Source: GCA-2705995 sp965661625 (GTDB taxonomy: Bacteria > Bacteroidota > Bacteroidia > Flavobacteriales_G > Salibacteraceae). Taken from it: a DNA stretch of 64,000 nucleotides. Below are positions 27,140 to 35,931 of this stretch, piece after piece. A model generated the notes under the pieces. The model saw only the letters and a program-made list of their open reading frames with translations. It was not told the DNA's origin and ran no database searches. A program made the translations under genes and the position numbers. The stretch is from contig CBFIEM010000007.1 in NCBI GenBank assembly GCA_965661625.1, positions 62,001 through 126,000 of the forward strand, in the 5' to 3' direction. Every line of letters begins with the position of its first letter. Position 1 is the stretch's first letter.

Positions 27140-28783
27140 ATGAAAAATCAAGTTCAGAATTTTCCAATTGTAATGCTCCTTGGTATGTTGATGCTCTTCA
27201 GCGGAATGCTAACGGCACAGCAGCCAAAGTTAATTGTGGGTATTGTGGTGGACCAAATGAAGCAGTCGTATTTAAACGAATTTGAGCACCATTTTGAATC
27301 AGGTGGATTTGCCCGGTTTATGAAGGAGGGATACCAATTTAAGAACACACATTACAATTATACCCCAACATATACGGGACCAGGTCATGCTTCGATATAT
27401 ACAGGGGCGACCCCAATGTTACATGGAATAATTGCGAATGATTGGTACAACAAAAAGGCACATGACTTTACGTATTGTGCATCTGATTCAACAGTTGAAG
27501 GCGTTGGAGGGAAAGGAAGAGCGGGACAGATGTCACCTCGCAACCTCAGAACCACAACCATCTCTGATGAATTGAAGTTGGGAACAGATAAAAAAGGCAA
27601 AGTCATAGGTGTTTCGATTAAAGATCGCGGCGCGATTTTTCCCGCTGGCCATATGGCTGATGGAGCGTATTGGTACAACAAGAAAACAGGTGACTTTATG
27701 TCAAGTACTTATTATGGAAATGATTTACCTGATTGGATGAATGCGTTCAATTCAAAACGATTGGCAGATGCATACATAGCTAAGACTTGGAATTTGGCAT
27801 TAGATTTTTCGGCATACCGTTCATCAGAAGCTGATAATCAACCGTATGAACGCGGATTAGTTCCTGGCAAACCTGCAGCACTTCCCTACAAATTGAAATC
27901 TGCATTTAAGGCTGGAAATAATGATTATGGAGTACTTGCCGGAACTCCATATGGGAACGAACTTTTGGTCGATTTGGCGAAAGCAGCAATTGAAGGAGAA
28001 CAGCTTGGTCAGGATGAATTTACCGATATGCTTACAGTGAGCTTTTCAGCCACTGATTATGTGGGTCATGCTTTTGGTCCACGGTCACTGGAGTTAGAAG
28101 ACACTTATATTCGGCTTAATCAGGATTTGGAGCGACTGTTTACTACTCTTGATGAGCTTGTTGGCAAGGGCGAGTATATGGTTTTTTTGACTGCAGACCA
28201 CGGTGTTGCAGATATCAAGGGCTTTGCTAAAAAGAACGGATTACCTGCTGGTCATTATTTTGAAGGATACATTGAACAGGCTTGCGAAAAGGAGCTAGAC
28301 AAGGCATTTGGTGAGTCTGATTGGATTGCTTCTGTTTCAAATGAGCAGGTGTTTTTAAGTGATGCAGCATTTGAACAGACGCGCTCGGATAAAGCCGAGG
28401 TGAGACTGCACCTCGCTGAGTTCGCCCTCGCCTTGACTGGAATAGTCGCTGCATATCCAGCAGAAGCGCTGCGCTACCAGGGTCCCGTAAATGAGCTAGA
28501 ATCAAGGCTTCAGCGTGGATATCACCACGTAATGTCCGGTGATGTAGTTTTGGTTTTTGAATCGGGTTGGATGGGAACCAGTAAAACAGGTACAACACAC
28601 GGCAGTGGATATACTTACGATACTCATGTGCCCAACTTGTGGTATGGACAAGGAATTAGTACGGGTAAGTCGTTTCGAAAGGTCCCCATAACTGCGATAG
28701 CTCCAACCTTGAGTTTATTGGTTGGTTATGGACTTCCTAGTGGAGCATTAGATGAGCCTCTTTATGAACTTTTAGAGGATTGA
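27140..28783 (+). CDS. PafA-like alkaline phosphatase, exported
   Basis: The 547-aa protein starts at ATG 27140 with a signal peptide (FPIVMLLGMLMLFSGMLTAQ); the longer frame from 27119 would add residues ahead of it. Alkaline-phosphatase superfamily metal sites are visible: Asp in IVVDQMKQSY, the nucleophile region TPTYTGPGHASIYTG, Asp/His in FSATDYVGHAFGP, Asp-His in LTADHGVAD, and His in THGSGYTYDTHVP. PafA enzymes release phosphate from phosphomonoesters in the periplasm. No Pho-type operator was recognised. The 3' end overlaps sua5 by 12 bp on the other strand. Confidence 0.88.
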   Translation: MKNQVQNFPIVMLLGMLMLFSGMLTAQQPKLIVGIVVDQMKQSYLNEFEHHFESGGFARFMKEGYQFKNTHYNYTPTYTGPGHASIYTGATPMLHGIIANDWYNKKAHDFTYCASDSTVEGVGGKGRAGQMSPRNLRTTTISDELKLGTDKKGKVIGVSIKDRGAIFPAGHMADGAYWYNKKTGDFMSSTYYGNDLPDWMNAFNSKRLADAYIAKTWNLALDFSAYRSSEADNQPYERGLVPGKPAALPYKLKSAFKAGNNDYGVLAGTPYGNELLVDLAKAAIEGEQLGQDEFTDMLTVSFSATDYVGHAFGPRSLELEDTYIRLNQDLERLFTTLDELVGKGEYMVFLTADHGVADIKGFAKKNGLPAGHYFEGYIEQACEKELDKAFGESDWIASVSNEQVFLSDAAFEQTRSDKAEVRLHLAEFALALTGIVAAYPAEALRYQGPVNELESRLQRGYHHVMSGDVVLVFESGWMGTSKTGTTHGSGYTYDTHVPNLWYGQGISTGKSFRKVPITAIAPTLSLLVGYGLPSGALDEPLYELLED

Positions 28784-29407
28784 TGAAGCGTCGCCAAGAC
28801 CTTCGCGAATGAGTGAAATGGTATCGCCTGTGGCATCTAAAATGGTTGATGGAATATTATTTCCAAAACCTCCATCGATAATGAGATCCACTACACCATT
28901 AAAATTTCCGAAGATTTCAGAGGGGTCCGTCGTATAACCCAAAATTTCATCGTCATCAACTACAGAAGTAGTTACAATTGGACTGGCGAGTACACGAACA
29001 ATTTCGCGCGGAACAGCGTGGTCGGGAACCCGAATGCCTACTTCTTTTTTCTTGGTCTTATTGAAAATTTTAGGAACGTTATTATTGGCCTCCATGATGA
29101 AGGTGAATGGGCCTGGAAGTAAGCGTTTCATCACCCTGAAGGTAGTGTTCGTAATGGGCTTGCAGTACGCAGATAGGTGACTTAGATCGTGGAAAATCAT
29201 CGCAAATTTGGCATCTTCTGGCTTGATGCCTTTAATGCGAGCTATCCGCTCAACAGCTCGGGTGTTTCGAATATCACATCCCATTCCGTAAACGGTGTCT
29301 GTAGGGTAAATAATAATACCCCCATTTTCTAAGCAAGTAACAACTTCCTCAATCTCTTTCAGGTTGATGGATGATTCGTTGATGCGTATCAATTTTGTTT
29401 CAGTCAT
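28772..29407 (-). CDS. L-threonylcarbamoyladenylate synthase (Sua5/YciO/YrdC family)
   Basis: The 211-aa protein carries the YrdC fold: GGIIIYPTDTVYGMGCDIRN, RIARIKGIKPED (nucleotide site) and LLPGPFTFIMEAN. The C-terminal region has VGIRVPDHAVPREIV, PIVTTSV and LDATGDTISLIREGLGD. YrdC/Sua5 enzymes make threonylcarbamoyl-AMP for the t6A modification of tRNA; the YciO branch of the family is less well characterised and cannot be excluded. ATG 29407 is chosen over a frame from 29461 that would cross the divergent promoter region. Confidence 0.85.
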   Translation of the reverse strand: MTETKLIRINESSINLKEIEEVVTCLENGGIIIYPTDTVYGMGCDIRNTRAVERIARIKGIKPEDAKFAMIFHDLSHLSAYCKPITNTTFRVMKRLLPGPFTFIMEANNNVPKIFNKTKKKEVGIRVPDHAVPREIVRVLASPIVTTSVVDDDEILGYTTDPSEIFGNFNGVVDLIIDGGFGNNIPSTILDATGDTISLIREGLGDASSIL

Positions 29408-29460
29408 AGGCGGAATGAAAATACGTATTCCAAACTGATTCTTCCAAGCTTTAAGTTGCA

Positions 29461-29492
29461 TTTGATTTTAATCGATGCAACCGATACCTTTG
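29461..29492 (+). promoter_or_regulatory. Bacteroidota promoter (-33 TTTG, -7 TACCTTTG)
   Basis: TTTG at 29461-29464 and TACCTTTG at 29485-29492 are separated by 20 bases, close to the spacing described for Bacteroidota vegetative promoters. The element lies 18 bases before the ATG at 29511, so the leader is short. This is the most complete promoter match in the window. Confidence 0.6.
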
Positions 29493-29510
29493 CAGCAAAT
29501 CAGAAGAGTT

Positions 29511-30143
29511 ATGCGCAGTACCCTCCTTGTATTAGTGGTTTTATGTTTTGGTAACAGCCTTTACGCTCAGCAACGTGCAATTACCCAAACAGGTGAGACG
29601 GTAATTTTGAATGATGACGGAACCTGGGAATTGGTAAAGCGTCCTAAAGCACTTTCCGAAATACCTATTGCTGAGGGCGATTTTGTAGTTCCCAAAGGGG
29701 CCACATTTGAAGTCAAGAGTAGTAAAATTGATGTTAGCCTGTTTGTAAATCCAGATGTATGGGTATTTCGTAAGGCTGAATCAGCGGTTGATGCTGAATA
29801 TGAATTTCGTCACAAAACGAGTGAAATCTATGCCATGTTGATTACAGAGCCTACAATGGTTCCAATGGCGAATATGAAGGACTTAGCATTGCGGAATGCC
29901 AAGGCAGTTTCAAATGATGTTGAGATTTTGCGCGAGGAAATGCGCAACATCAATGGCGTTGAGCTCTTTAGCATGGAATTGAAAACCGTGATTAATGGAA
30001 AAGAATTGGTTTACTACGGTTTTTATTACTCAACAGCGAAAGGCACTGTTCAACTCATTGCTTATTCCGAGTTTGACGCTTATAAGAAGGAACGTACAGC
30101 GATGACTAAATTATTGAATGGATTAGTCCTTACTGAGCTTTAA
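29511..30143 (+). CDS. Exported protein of unknown function (DUF3157-like start)
   Basis: From ATG 29511 the 210-aa product has a clear signal peptide (STLLVLVVLCFGNSLYAQ). TQTGETVILNDDGTWEL follows, an N-terminal pattern shared by many small Bacteroidota periplasmic proteins in which a short tag precedes the main domain. The remainder (SSKIDVSLFVNPDVWVF ... NGVELFSMELKTVING) is soluble and unassigned. The frame from 29475 would be translated across the promoter -7 element, so it is rejected. The last 14 bases overlap the small gene on the opposite strand. Confidence 0.7.
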   Translation: MRSTLLVLVVLCFGNSLYAQQRAITQTGETVILNDDGTWELVKRPKALSEIPIAEGDFVVPKGATFEVKSSKIDVSLFVNPDVWVFRKAESAVDAEYEFRHKTSEIYAMLITEPTMVPMANMKDLALRNAKAVSNDVEILREEMRNINGVELFSMELKTVINGKELVYYGFYYSTAKGTVQLIAYSEFDAYKKERTAMTKLLNGLVLTEL

Positions 30144-30264
30144 TTAGCTGATTTCGCAGGTATACCAGAATAAGCATAACGATAAACCAACCAACAATTC
30201 CTAACTCCAGAGGAGATGCGTTATTTGATGGTGGAGGTGGAGGCGGTGCCTGAATGAGTATCAT
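30130..30264 (-). CDS. 44-aa proline-tract membrane peptide, coupled to the upstream T9SS protein
   Basis: A 45-codon gene starts with MILIQAPPPPPPSNNASP, followed by one strong membrane helix (LGIVGWFIVMLILVYL) and a basic tail RNQLIKAQ. Its ATG overlaps the TGA of the 870-aa exported protein (ATGA, 30261-30264), a standard sign of translational coupling. Small Bacteroidota membrane peptides with a proline run before one helix are known as hypothetical proteins near surface-protein genes. I infer a helper role in the membrane, but nothing shows it directly. The frame is too short for most gene finders. Confidence 0.6.
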   Translation of the reverse strand: MILIQAPPPPPPSNNASPLELGIVGWFIVMLILVYLRNQLIKAQ

Positions 30265-32873
30265 GGCTGAAGGTATTTGAATGTGAATACCGTCGTGTCA
30301 TCATCAGTTATCCTAATTATCATGAACCCACGATTAAAGGCACTGAGTTGATAAGTGTGCTGAGCGGTTTTCTGAAGGTTACCCAAACAAGCGCCTGAAA
30401 GATCATAAACCGTAAGTTCTGGTTTTATCCATGCACCTTTTAGTTTCAGTTGATTTCCGCAGAGCTCATAGGACCGATATGCTTTATGTACTGCTAATGA
30501 GCTGGTTGGTTTAAGGGAGCACGGGATCAACGCAAATCGTTTATTGTGCTCACCCGACCATATTTTAGTTGTGTAAGAGGCTACCGTGTCGTTAAGCCAA
30601 ATCGTGTCAGCTAAACGCTTATCAATGAGTCCCAAACAAGACGTTCCAGAAAATGAATCCACCTTAAATGTTACGTGTTCTTCGCGATCGAGGGTAATTC
30701 CAATTGGAATAGGTTTCTCCCATTTAGTTGGAACACTCTGAATAGCCAATTTAAAGGTATCGACCATTGAATATAAGCTGCCCGATGAATTACCGGTCCA
30801 TTTTATGCCGTCCCATCCACGATCAATTCCAAAAGTAGCACCCGGCACAGTCCCAAGTAACAGCTGATTGAACCACCCGGATTGAGTCGCAGCACTGAAC
30901 CAAAAACGATCAGTAGGGCCAGTTTTGAAAAACTGCGAATTGTTTCCTGAAGCCCGCTGGGAATTGTTAAACACAACGCTATCAGTTCCAATTGCACGCA
31001 CGAAAAAGCCTTGTCCGGTGGCGGCATATCCCAAAGGAATGGAAGCGGGGTCTGCAGTAGAAGCTACCCCTCCAAGTAAGTTAAAGGTTGCATAATCTGT
31101 GCTTGAATTGTTGCCATTGGTAGCGGCAGACTGATGGTTCCATAACCAAACGGTACCATCAATACTATCATTTGAGGTTATAAAGGCACTCAGGTTTAAG
31201 GCACTAGGGTAAGGGTTTCCAACCAATAGGTAGCCCGCATTTGAGTCTGAACATGGAATTGCGTACCTACCATTGTTAAATGCCGAACCAGTAAACGTTT
31301 TTGTTTGATTGGAGCTAGAGCCTACCGTACCAGTTGTTGCATAACCTGTTGCTGGAAGCATGATGCCAGTGGGGTATGCTTCCCAGGTTTGTGTATTGGC
31401 GTTAAACTGATAGAAGTCATTAGCATTAGATGCGTTAAAAGTGGATGCTATATCAGCGCCTTGGCACGGGGAGCTCCAAAGGGAGAACTTTGTGTGATCC
31501 ACTGGATTACTGGACCGTGATAGTTTACACAGCGAACTAGCCTTATGTGAAAAAAAAGCACTGTCATGCCTGAGGGAGGCGTTAGTGCGGACAATAAAAG
31601 CACTCCCATTATTCAACACCATAAAATCTGAAATGGTAAGTTGCTTGCCGTTTTCAAGGTCCAATGTTGCAGAGTCTTCAACAACAAGCGTTTTAATTAT
31701 GCGGTTATCTTGGTTGATGTTAAACTCAGATCCCGCTGCAATGGAAACCGTATCAATTTGTTGCGGAAAATCCGAACCCATATCCACTACATTTCCCCGT
31801 ATGGTTATATCTGCATTAGAGCTAAATGTGACCTGACTTCCAGATTCAAAGAGTTTAGGTGAGCTCCCTATGGAAATCCCTGTAGCATTGCTAACTACCA
31901 ATTTACTGAGGGAGTCGAAGGTAATGCCCCGTCCAGTTCCTCCAGTGAAGCGGAAATTATTAGGAACTACAGTTGCCGTTGTGCTGAAGGCTTCCTGGTT
32001 GCTACCAAGAGGTAAGTCGGAATCAAACTTCCACACACCAACGGTATGAAGCCAGCGAAAATCATGAACATCGTTGCCAAATGGGTTGCCTTGAATGTCT
32101 GAAAAGAGGGTATCGGAAGGATGAATAACAATCCGCAAGTTTTCACTTCCGGCATTATTCCAATTGGCATTGCTCACTTCTAACAACTTATGGACAATAA
32201 GCGTCCTATCTAACACCTGATTTGAAGAAGCAAAATCAATTGAACCTCCCAATACCCGAAAGGTATCTGTTTCAATTACTACGCTATCTTGGTTGGTGAA
32301 CCGCCATTCGGAAAGGCCGGTCGACAGCAATTCGAAATATGGGATGAAAAGGGTGTCTTTAGCTTGAGTAGATACGCGCACCGCATTACTTAAATTGGCA
32401 TTTATCCGAATACGCCCCGTTAACAGCTCCGGAGCAATCGTACTTGCATTGTAGGCCAATAGGTTCAGGGTGGCATAGCGGTCTACTTGCACCGTACCAT
32501 CGAATGGGGTTGGTGCCGAATCATATTGCCACAATGTACTTCCGTTCTCTAAAGCCAACGTGCATGCAGCTGATACATCTAAAGCATTTCCAGATGTCAC
32601 GGATAAAATGCCACCCTGCTTAACGGTTAACTTGACGTTGCTTCCGCCATTTACTACCCAAATCGAATCGGTATAGAGTGAGTCGCCTTGCTGTATTTCA
32701 AACCATTGATTGTTAGTTGTAAATGAAGTTGGGGGAACTCCCGATCCGTCAGCAACGCTATTCCAGTGAATTAAGCGGTTGGCGAAGCAATTGGTACACT
32801 GACTATAATAGGTGGTTATTTGGGCATGGCACTGCAAGCCAATACTCACAAGTAAAGTGATTAAAATACGCAT
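30261..32873 (-). CDS. Large exported protein with a T9SS-type C-terminal domain
   Basis: The 870-aa product begins with a signal peptide (MRILITLLVSIGLQCHAQ). A long beta-helix-like region rich in Asn, Ser and Val follows (SVTSGNALDVSAACTLALEN, NSRIIKTL-type rungs), in the manner of Bacteroidota surface proteins. Segments such as GYLLVGNPYPSALNLSAF recur in T9SS cargo. The last 70 residues (PELTVYDLSGACLGNL ... GFMIIRITDDDTTVF) resemble a type A sorting domain. It is therefore probably exported to the cell surface. It lacks a recognised enzyme or binding domain. It is coupled by ATGA to a 44-aa membrane peptide. Confidence 0.8.
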   Translation of the reverse strand: MRILITLLVSIGLQCHAQITTYYSQCTNCFANRLIHWNSVADGSGVPPTSFTTNNQWFEIQQGDSLYTDSIWVVNGGSNVKLTVKQGGILSVTSGNALDVSAACTLALENGSTLWQYDSAPTPFDGTVQVDRYATLNLLAYNASTIAPELLTGRIRINANLSNAVRVSTQAKDTLFIPYFELLSTGLSEWRFTNQDSVVIETDTFRVLGGSIDFASSNQVLDRTLIVHKLLEVSNANWNNAGSENLRIVIHPSDTLFSDIQGNPFGNDVHDFRWLHTVGVWKFDSDLPLGSNQEAFSTTATVVPNNFRFTGGTGRGITFDSLSKLVVSNATGISIGSSPKLFESGSQVTFSSNADITIRGNVVDMGSDFPQQIDTVSIAAGSEFNINQDNRIIKTLVVEDSATLDLENGKQLTISDFMVLNNGSAFIVRTNASLRHDSAFFSHKASSLCKLSRSSNPVDHTKFSLWSSPCQGADIASTFNASNANDFYQFNANTQTWEAYPTGIMLPATGYATTGTVGSSSNQTKTFTGSAFNNGRYAIPCSDSNAGYLLVGNPYPSALNLSAFITSNDSIDGTVWLWNHQSAATNGNNSSTDYATFNLLGGVASTADPASIPLGYAATGQGFFVRAIGTDSVVFNNSQRASGNNSQFFKTGPTDRFWFSAATQSGWFNQLLLGTVPGATFGIDRGWDGIKWTGNSSGSLYSMVDTFKLAIQSVPTKWEKPIPIGITLDREEHVTFKVDSFSGTSCLGLIDKRLADTIWLNDTVASYTTKIWSGEHNKRFALIPCSLKPTSSLAVHKAYRSYELCGNQLKLKGAWIKPELTVYDLSGACLGNLQKTAQHTYQLSAFNRGFMIIRITDDDTTVFTFKYLQP

Positions 32874-33024
32874 AGTAAGGAGGTTAGTTGTTCTTAAAGT
32901 AATGGTATAAAGGGAGTTGGGTGCTTTAGTAAGCGTTTAAAAACGGATAATGCTCAAACGTATATTCTGTTTTTTCCATCCTTTAGATAGCAGTTACCCC
33001 AGCCCAAGGCCTTAATTTTACAGG

Positions 33025-33951
33025 GTGAAATTGAAGCACGGATATAACCGCTTATTTCTTGTTGGCCCTGGGAGGTGTGGTTCTCATTGGTTGTTACAGA
33101 TGCTGCTTCGGCACGACAACCTGCGGGGTATGCTCGAAGAGTCGAAACTCTTTACCACATTCGATCCTTTCTTACCGCCAGACCCGTTCTTAAAGCATCC
33201 CAATCTGTTGATTCAAAGTGCTGTTCAGGTCAAGCAGCAGCTCATAAAGCCTCGTTGGAAAGCACACACTCCATCTGAAATGATGGAAATCATGCGGGAA
33301 AGGTTTCAGCGATTTGAAAAGCACACCCGTATACAGGCATATATTCCAGAGCGAGAATTTATGCTATACATCAAGCATGCGCTTGTTAACAACAAATCAA
33401 ATGGCGAAGCTGCCCTCGATGCGATTAATCAAATTCTAACGTTTAGTTTTCGAATCAATGATGGCAGCCCCGGAGAGTACCTTGTAGAGAAAACACCGCG
33501 GCATCTTTTTTACAGTGGCTTAATTATGAAGCATATTCCTATGCCCGTTGTTGTGCTCATGATGCGGGATGGTCGTGAGGTGATGACCTCACTGGAATCA
33601 TTGTACCAAAAGGGCGAATCATGGGTTTCACCAAACTGGGATGAACGCTTGCGAAACTGGAAACATGCGGTTCGCTATACCCATCACTTTTTAAAACAAC
33701 ACCTGGATAATGAACGGGTATTATTTGTTAAATATGAAGACTTAACAGCTGATACGCCAGGAACGCTTCATAACCTGCTAGAAAAGTTTCAGCTTCCTCG
33801 GGATAGTGAACAAATCGCTACCTTGATTGGTGATGAAACACGCATAAACACCTATGGAAATGAAGTGGCGAATTATGACGAATTAATAGCTTTTACGGAG
33901 AAACACGCAGCTCATGAACTGCAATTGATGGGTTATGAATTGCAGCGTTAG
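33025..33951 (+). CDS. Sulfotransferase family protein
   Basis: The 308-aa protein contains the 5' PAPS-binding motif at the very start (FLVGPGRCGSHWLLQMLLRH). It also has VEKTPRHLFY and the 3'-phosphate-binding region VVLMMRDGREVMTSLESLY, with LFVKYEDLTADTPGTL near the end. Such enzymes move sulfate from PAPS to hydroxyl or amino groups of sugars or small molecules. The acceptor is unknown, and there are no glycan genes next to it. The start is GTG 33025; no ATG exists upstream in frame. Confidence 0.83.
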   Translation: MKLKHGYNRLFLVGPGRCGSHWLLQMLLRHDNLRGMLEESKLFTTFDPFLPPDPFLKHPNLLIQSAVQVKQQLIKPRWKAHTPSEMMEIMRERFQRFEKHTRIQAYIPEREFMLYIKHALVNNKSNGEAALDAINQILTFSFRINDGSPGEYLVEKTPRHLFYSGLIMKHIPMPVVVLMMRDGREVMTSLESLYQKGESWVSPNWDERLRNWKHAVRYTHHFLKQHLDNERVLFVKYEDLTADTPGTLHNLLEKFQLPRDSEQIATLIGDETRINTYGNEVANYDELIAFTEKHAAHELQLMGYELQR

Positions 33952-34047
33952 TTGTAATTTAAATACTGCTGGAGATCTTTTTACAATGTGGATGGGTAGG
34001 ATGGGTGTTTTTGAAACCGTTGGCATGAATAACCGATTTACAAGCTT

Positions 34048-34749
34048 ATGTTAAACAATTGGATTAAGACTTTTTTGCTTCGGTGCAGCGCTACTTTGTG
34101 CCTTATAAGTTGCAGTACAAAGGAACGTCCGGTTGATTTTGTGGCAATTCAAGCCGTGGATTCAACAATCATTACAGACGCGCGATATGCTACTGGAAAT
34201 AATTTCACAGGTCAACCAGTACCCGGTTATCAATCGAAATGCATTTTACTTACTACCGATGCGGCCAAAGCATTGAGTCGGGTACAACAAGCATTATTGA
34301 AGTCGGGGTATTCCTTGTTGGTTTATGATGGGTACCGTCCGCAACGAGCTGTTGATGCCTTTGTAAAGTGGACCAAAGATCCTAACGATACAGTTATGAA
34401 GTCAATTTATTACCCTACCATTCCAAAAGATAGCCTGTTAGCTAAAGGGTACATTGCAGCCAAGAGTGGTCACTCCCGAGGAGGTACAGTTGATGTAACC
34501 CTTGTTAAACAGGTAGGGGAGCGCTGGCGCATGTTGGATATGGGTACACCTTTTGACTTCTTTGGAAAGGAAAGCGGTGTAGGTGCAGAACAACTAACTC
34601 CAAGTCAACTCAAGCATAGGGAATTGCTTCACTCATTTATGAAATGGGGTGGTTTTGTTCGATTACCAGAAGAGTGGTGGCATTTCACGTATAGTGCAGA
34701 GACCTACCCCGATACGATGTTTAATTTTCCTGTAAAAGGCGCATGTTAA
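34048..34749 (+). CDS. D-alanyl-D-alanine dipeptidase (VanX/DdpX family), lipoprotein
   Basis: The 233-aa product has a lipobox-like start (LCLISCST). The M15D fold is shown by DARYATGNNFTGQPVPGY, VYDGYRPQRAVDAF, the zinc motif SGHSRGGTVDVTLV (His and Asp) and EEWWHFTY (catalytic Glu and third His). These enzymes cut D-Ala-D-Ala. Outside vancomycin-resistance clusters they recycle cell-wall peptides, and no vanH or vanA gene is here. Its stop overlaps the start of a Crp-type regulator by 7 bp, which is an unusual partnership. Confidence 0.9.
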   Translation: MLNNWIKTFLLRCSATLCLISCSTKERPVDFVAIQAVDSTIITDARYATGNNFTGQPVPGYQSKCILLTTDAAKALSRVQQALLKSGYSLLVYDGYRPQRAVDAFVKWTKDPNDTVMKSIYYPTIPKDSLLAKGYIAAKSGHSRGGTVDVTLVKQVGERWRMLDMGTPFDFFGKESGVGAEQLTPSQLKHRELLHSFMKWGGFVRLPEEWWHFTYSAETYPDTMFNFPVKGAC

Positions 34750-35270
34750 CAACACTTATTGATCAGCTTGCATCAGATGCTGTTCCTGGCGATGAATTGC
34801 TCTTGAAACGTGGAACAACACCGTTGCGTATTGGGGAACGCGAGCGCTATTTGTATTACATCCACTCTGGGCTAATGGCCCTTCAACGTCAAGAAGAACA
34901 GTTGATAATTGTGCGGCTAGGATATGGTGGGGGAGTGCTAAACTCTTTGGCGTCGTTTTTATCTGGAGAACCTTCCGAGTATGAGCTCGCTGTTTTGCGC
35001 GAAACACGTGTTAAACGGGTTCATCATCAAACCATTCAAGCATTGTTAAATGGTGATAACAAGGCCAAGGAGATGTACATTAAAACGCTTGAATCTGCAA
35101 TTGTAGATATGGTAGAACGCGAAACGGATGTGCTGATTAACAGCCCTGAAGAGCGCTACTTGCGCATGCTTAAGCGCAGTCCACACGTTTTTCAAGAGGT
35201 ACCCTTGAAGTACATTGCGGCATACTTGCGGATGTCGGCTGAGACACTTAGCAGGTTGCGAAATTCTTGA
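34743..35270 (+). CDS. Crp/Fnr-type transcriptional regulator
   Basis: The 175-aa protein has a cyclic-nucleotide-binding-like beta-roll (LLLKRGTTPLRIGERERYLYYIHSGLM ... FLSGEPSEYELAVLRET) and a short C-terminal helix-turn-helix (VPLKYIAAYLRMSAETLSRLR). It is shorter than classical Crp, as is usual for Bacteroidota Crp-like proteins. The ligand is unknown. Its ATG lies inside the last codons of the VanX-like gene, so translation is probably coupled. Confidence 0.87.
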   Translation: MLTTLIDQLASDAVPGDELLLKRGTTPLRIGERERYLYYIHSGLMALQRQEEQLIIVRLGYGGGVLNSLASFLSGEPSEYELAVLRETRVKRVHHQTIQALLNGDNKAKEMYIKTLESAIVDMVERETDVLINSPEERYLRMLKRSPHVFQEVPLKYIAAYLRMSAETLSRLRNS

Positions 35271-35328
35271 GTCTAATCAAGAACTAGTGGTTTACGATGG
35301 GTGAACTTTGCCCCAAAAGGAAAACACC

Positions 35329-35880
35329 ATGAATACAACGTCATATTTAGAAGAATTAATCGCCTTGAATCTAAACAATCGCAAGGCAGCTCAGTACCTG
35401 CTAGATCAGCCTGATGGCGCCATTTACAGGAGGCCCAGTTCGGAAGCTTGGAACGCAGTAGAATGCATAGCGCATCTGAATCGTTATGCGAGCTTCTACA
35501 TTCCCCTTATAGTTGAAAAGTTGAGTAATCAGCCTGAACGACCAGTGAAAGCGTTTAAGCACGGTTGGTTGGGCAAATGGTCAATTGGAAGTATGGACCC
35601 AAAAGAAGATAACCGCAATGAGCTGAGTAAAATGAACACGTTTAAAAAGATGAATACCCTAGGTGGTGATTTTAACAACCGCACTATTCACCAATACATC
35701 AGGCATACTGAAGATTGGGAGGAATTGCTGAAGCGTGCTCACAAGTATGATTTAAACCGAATAAAGGTGTCTACCACGCTAGGTAAATTGGTCAAAATGC
35801 GCTTGGGAGATATTTTAAAGTTTGTGCTTACCCACGAGAAACGACATTTGATTCAAGCGCATGAAGCAGTTGTGGCTTAA
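35329..35880 (+). CDS. DinB-family protein
   Basis: The 183-aa protein is a four-helix-bundle DinB/YfiT-like metal-binding protein. It contains SEAWNAVECIAHLNRY with a metal-ligand His in the first motif, and FVLTHEKRHLIQAHEA with two further His at the end. Family members include bacillithiol- or mycothiol-dependent transferases; many have no known activity. ATG 35329 follows AAAACACC, and the longer frame from 35308 would begin inside the spacer. Followed by a strong terminator. Confidence 0.85.
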   Translation: MNTTSYLEELIALNLNNRKAAQYLLDQPDGAIYRRPSSEAWNAVECIAHLNRYASFYIPLIVEKLSNQPERPVKAFKHGWLGKWSIGSMDPKEDNRNELSKMNTFKKMNTLGGDFNNRTIHQYIRHTEDWEELLKRAHKYDLNRIKVSTTLGKLVKMRLGDILKFVLTHEKRHLIQAHEAVVA

Positions 35881-35884
35881 CGAA

Positions 35885-35914
35885 AAAAGCACCGCCTTGG
35901 CGGTGCTTTTTTTA
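35885..35914. terminator. Terminator after the DinB gene (works for both facing genes)
   Basis: A nine-base stem (AGCACCGCC / GGCGGTGCT, 35888-35896 with 35899-35907) is bounded by AAAAA on the left and a T-run on the right, so either strand can use it. Confidence 0.9.
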
Positions 35915-35931
35915 TACTTATATCGGCGCGT

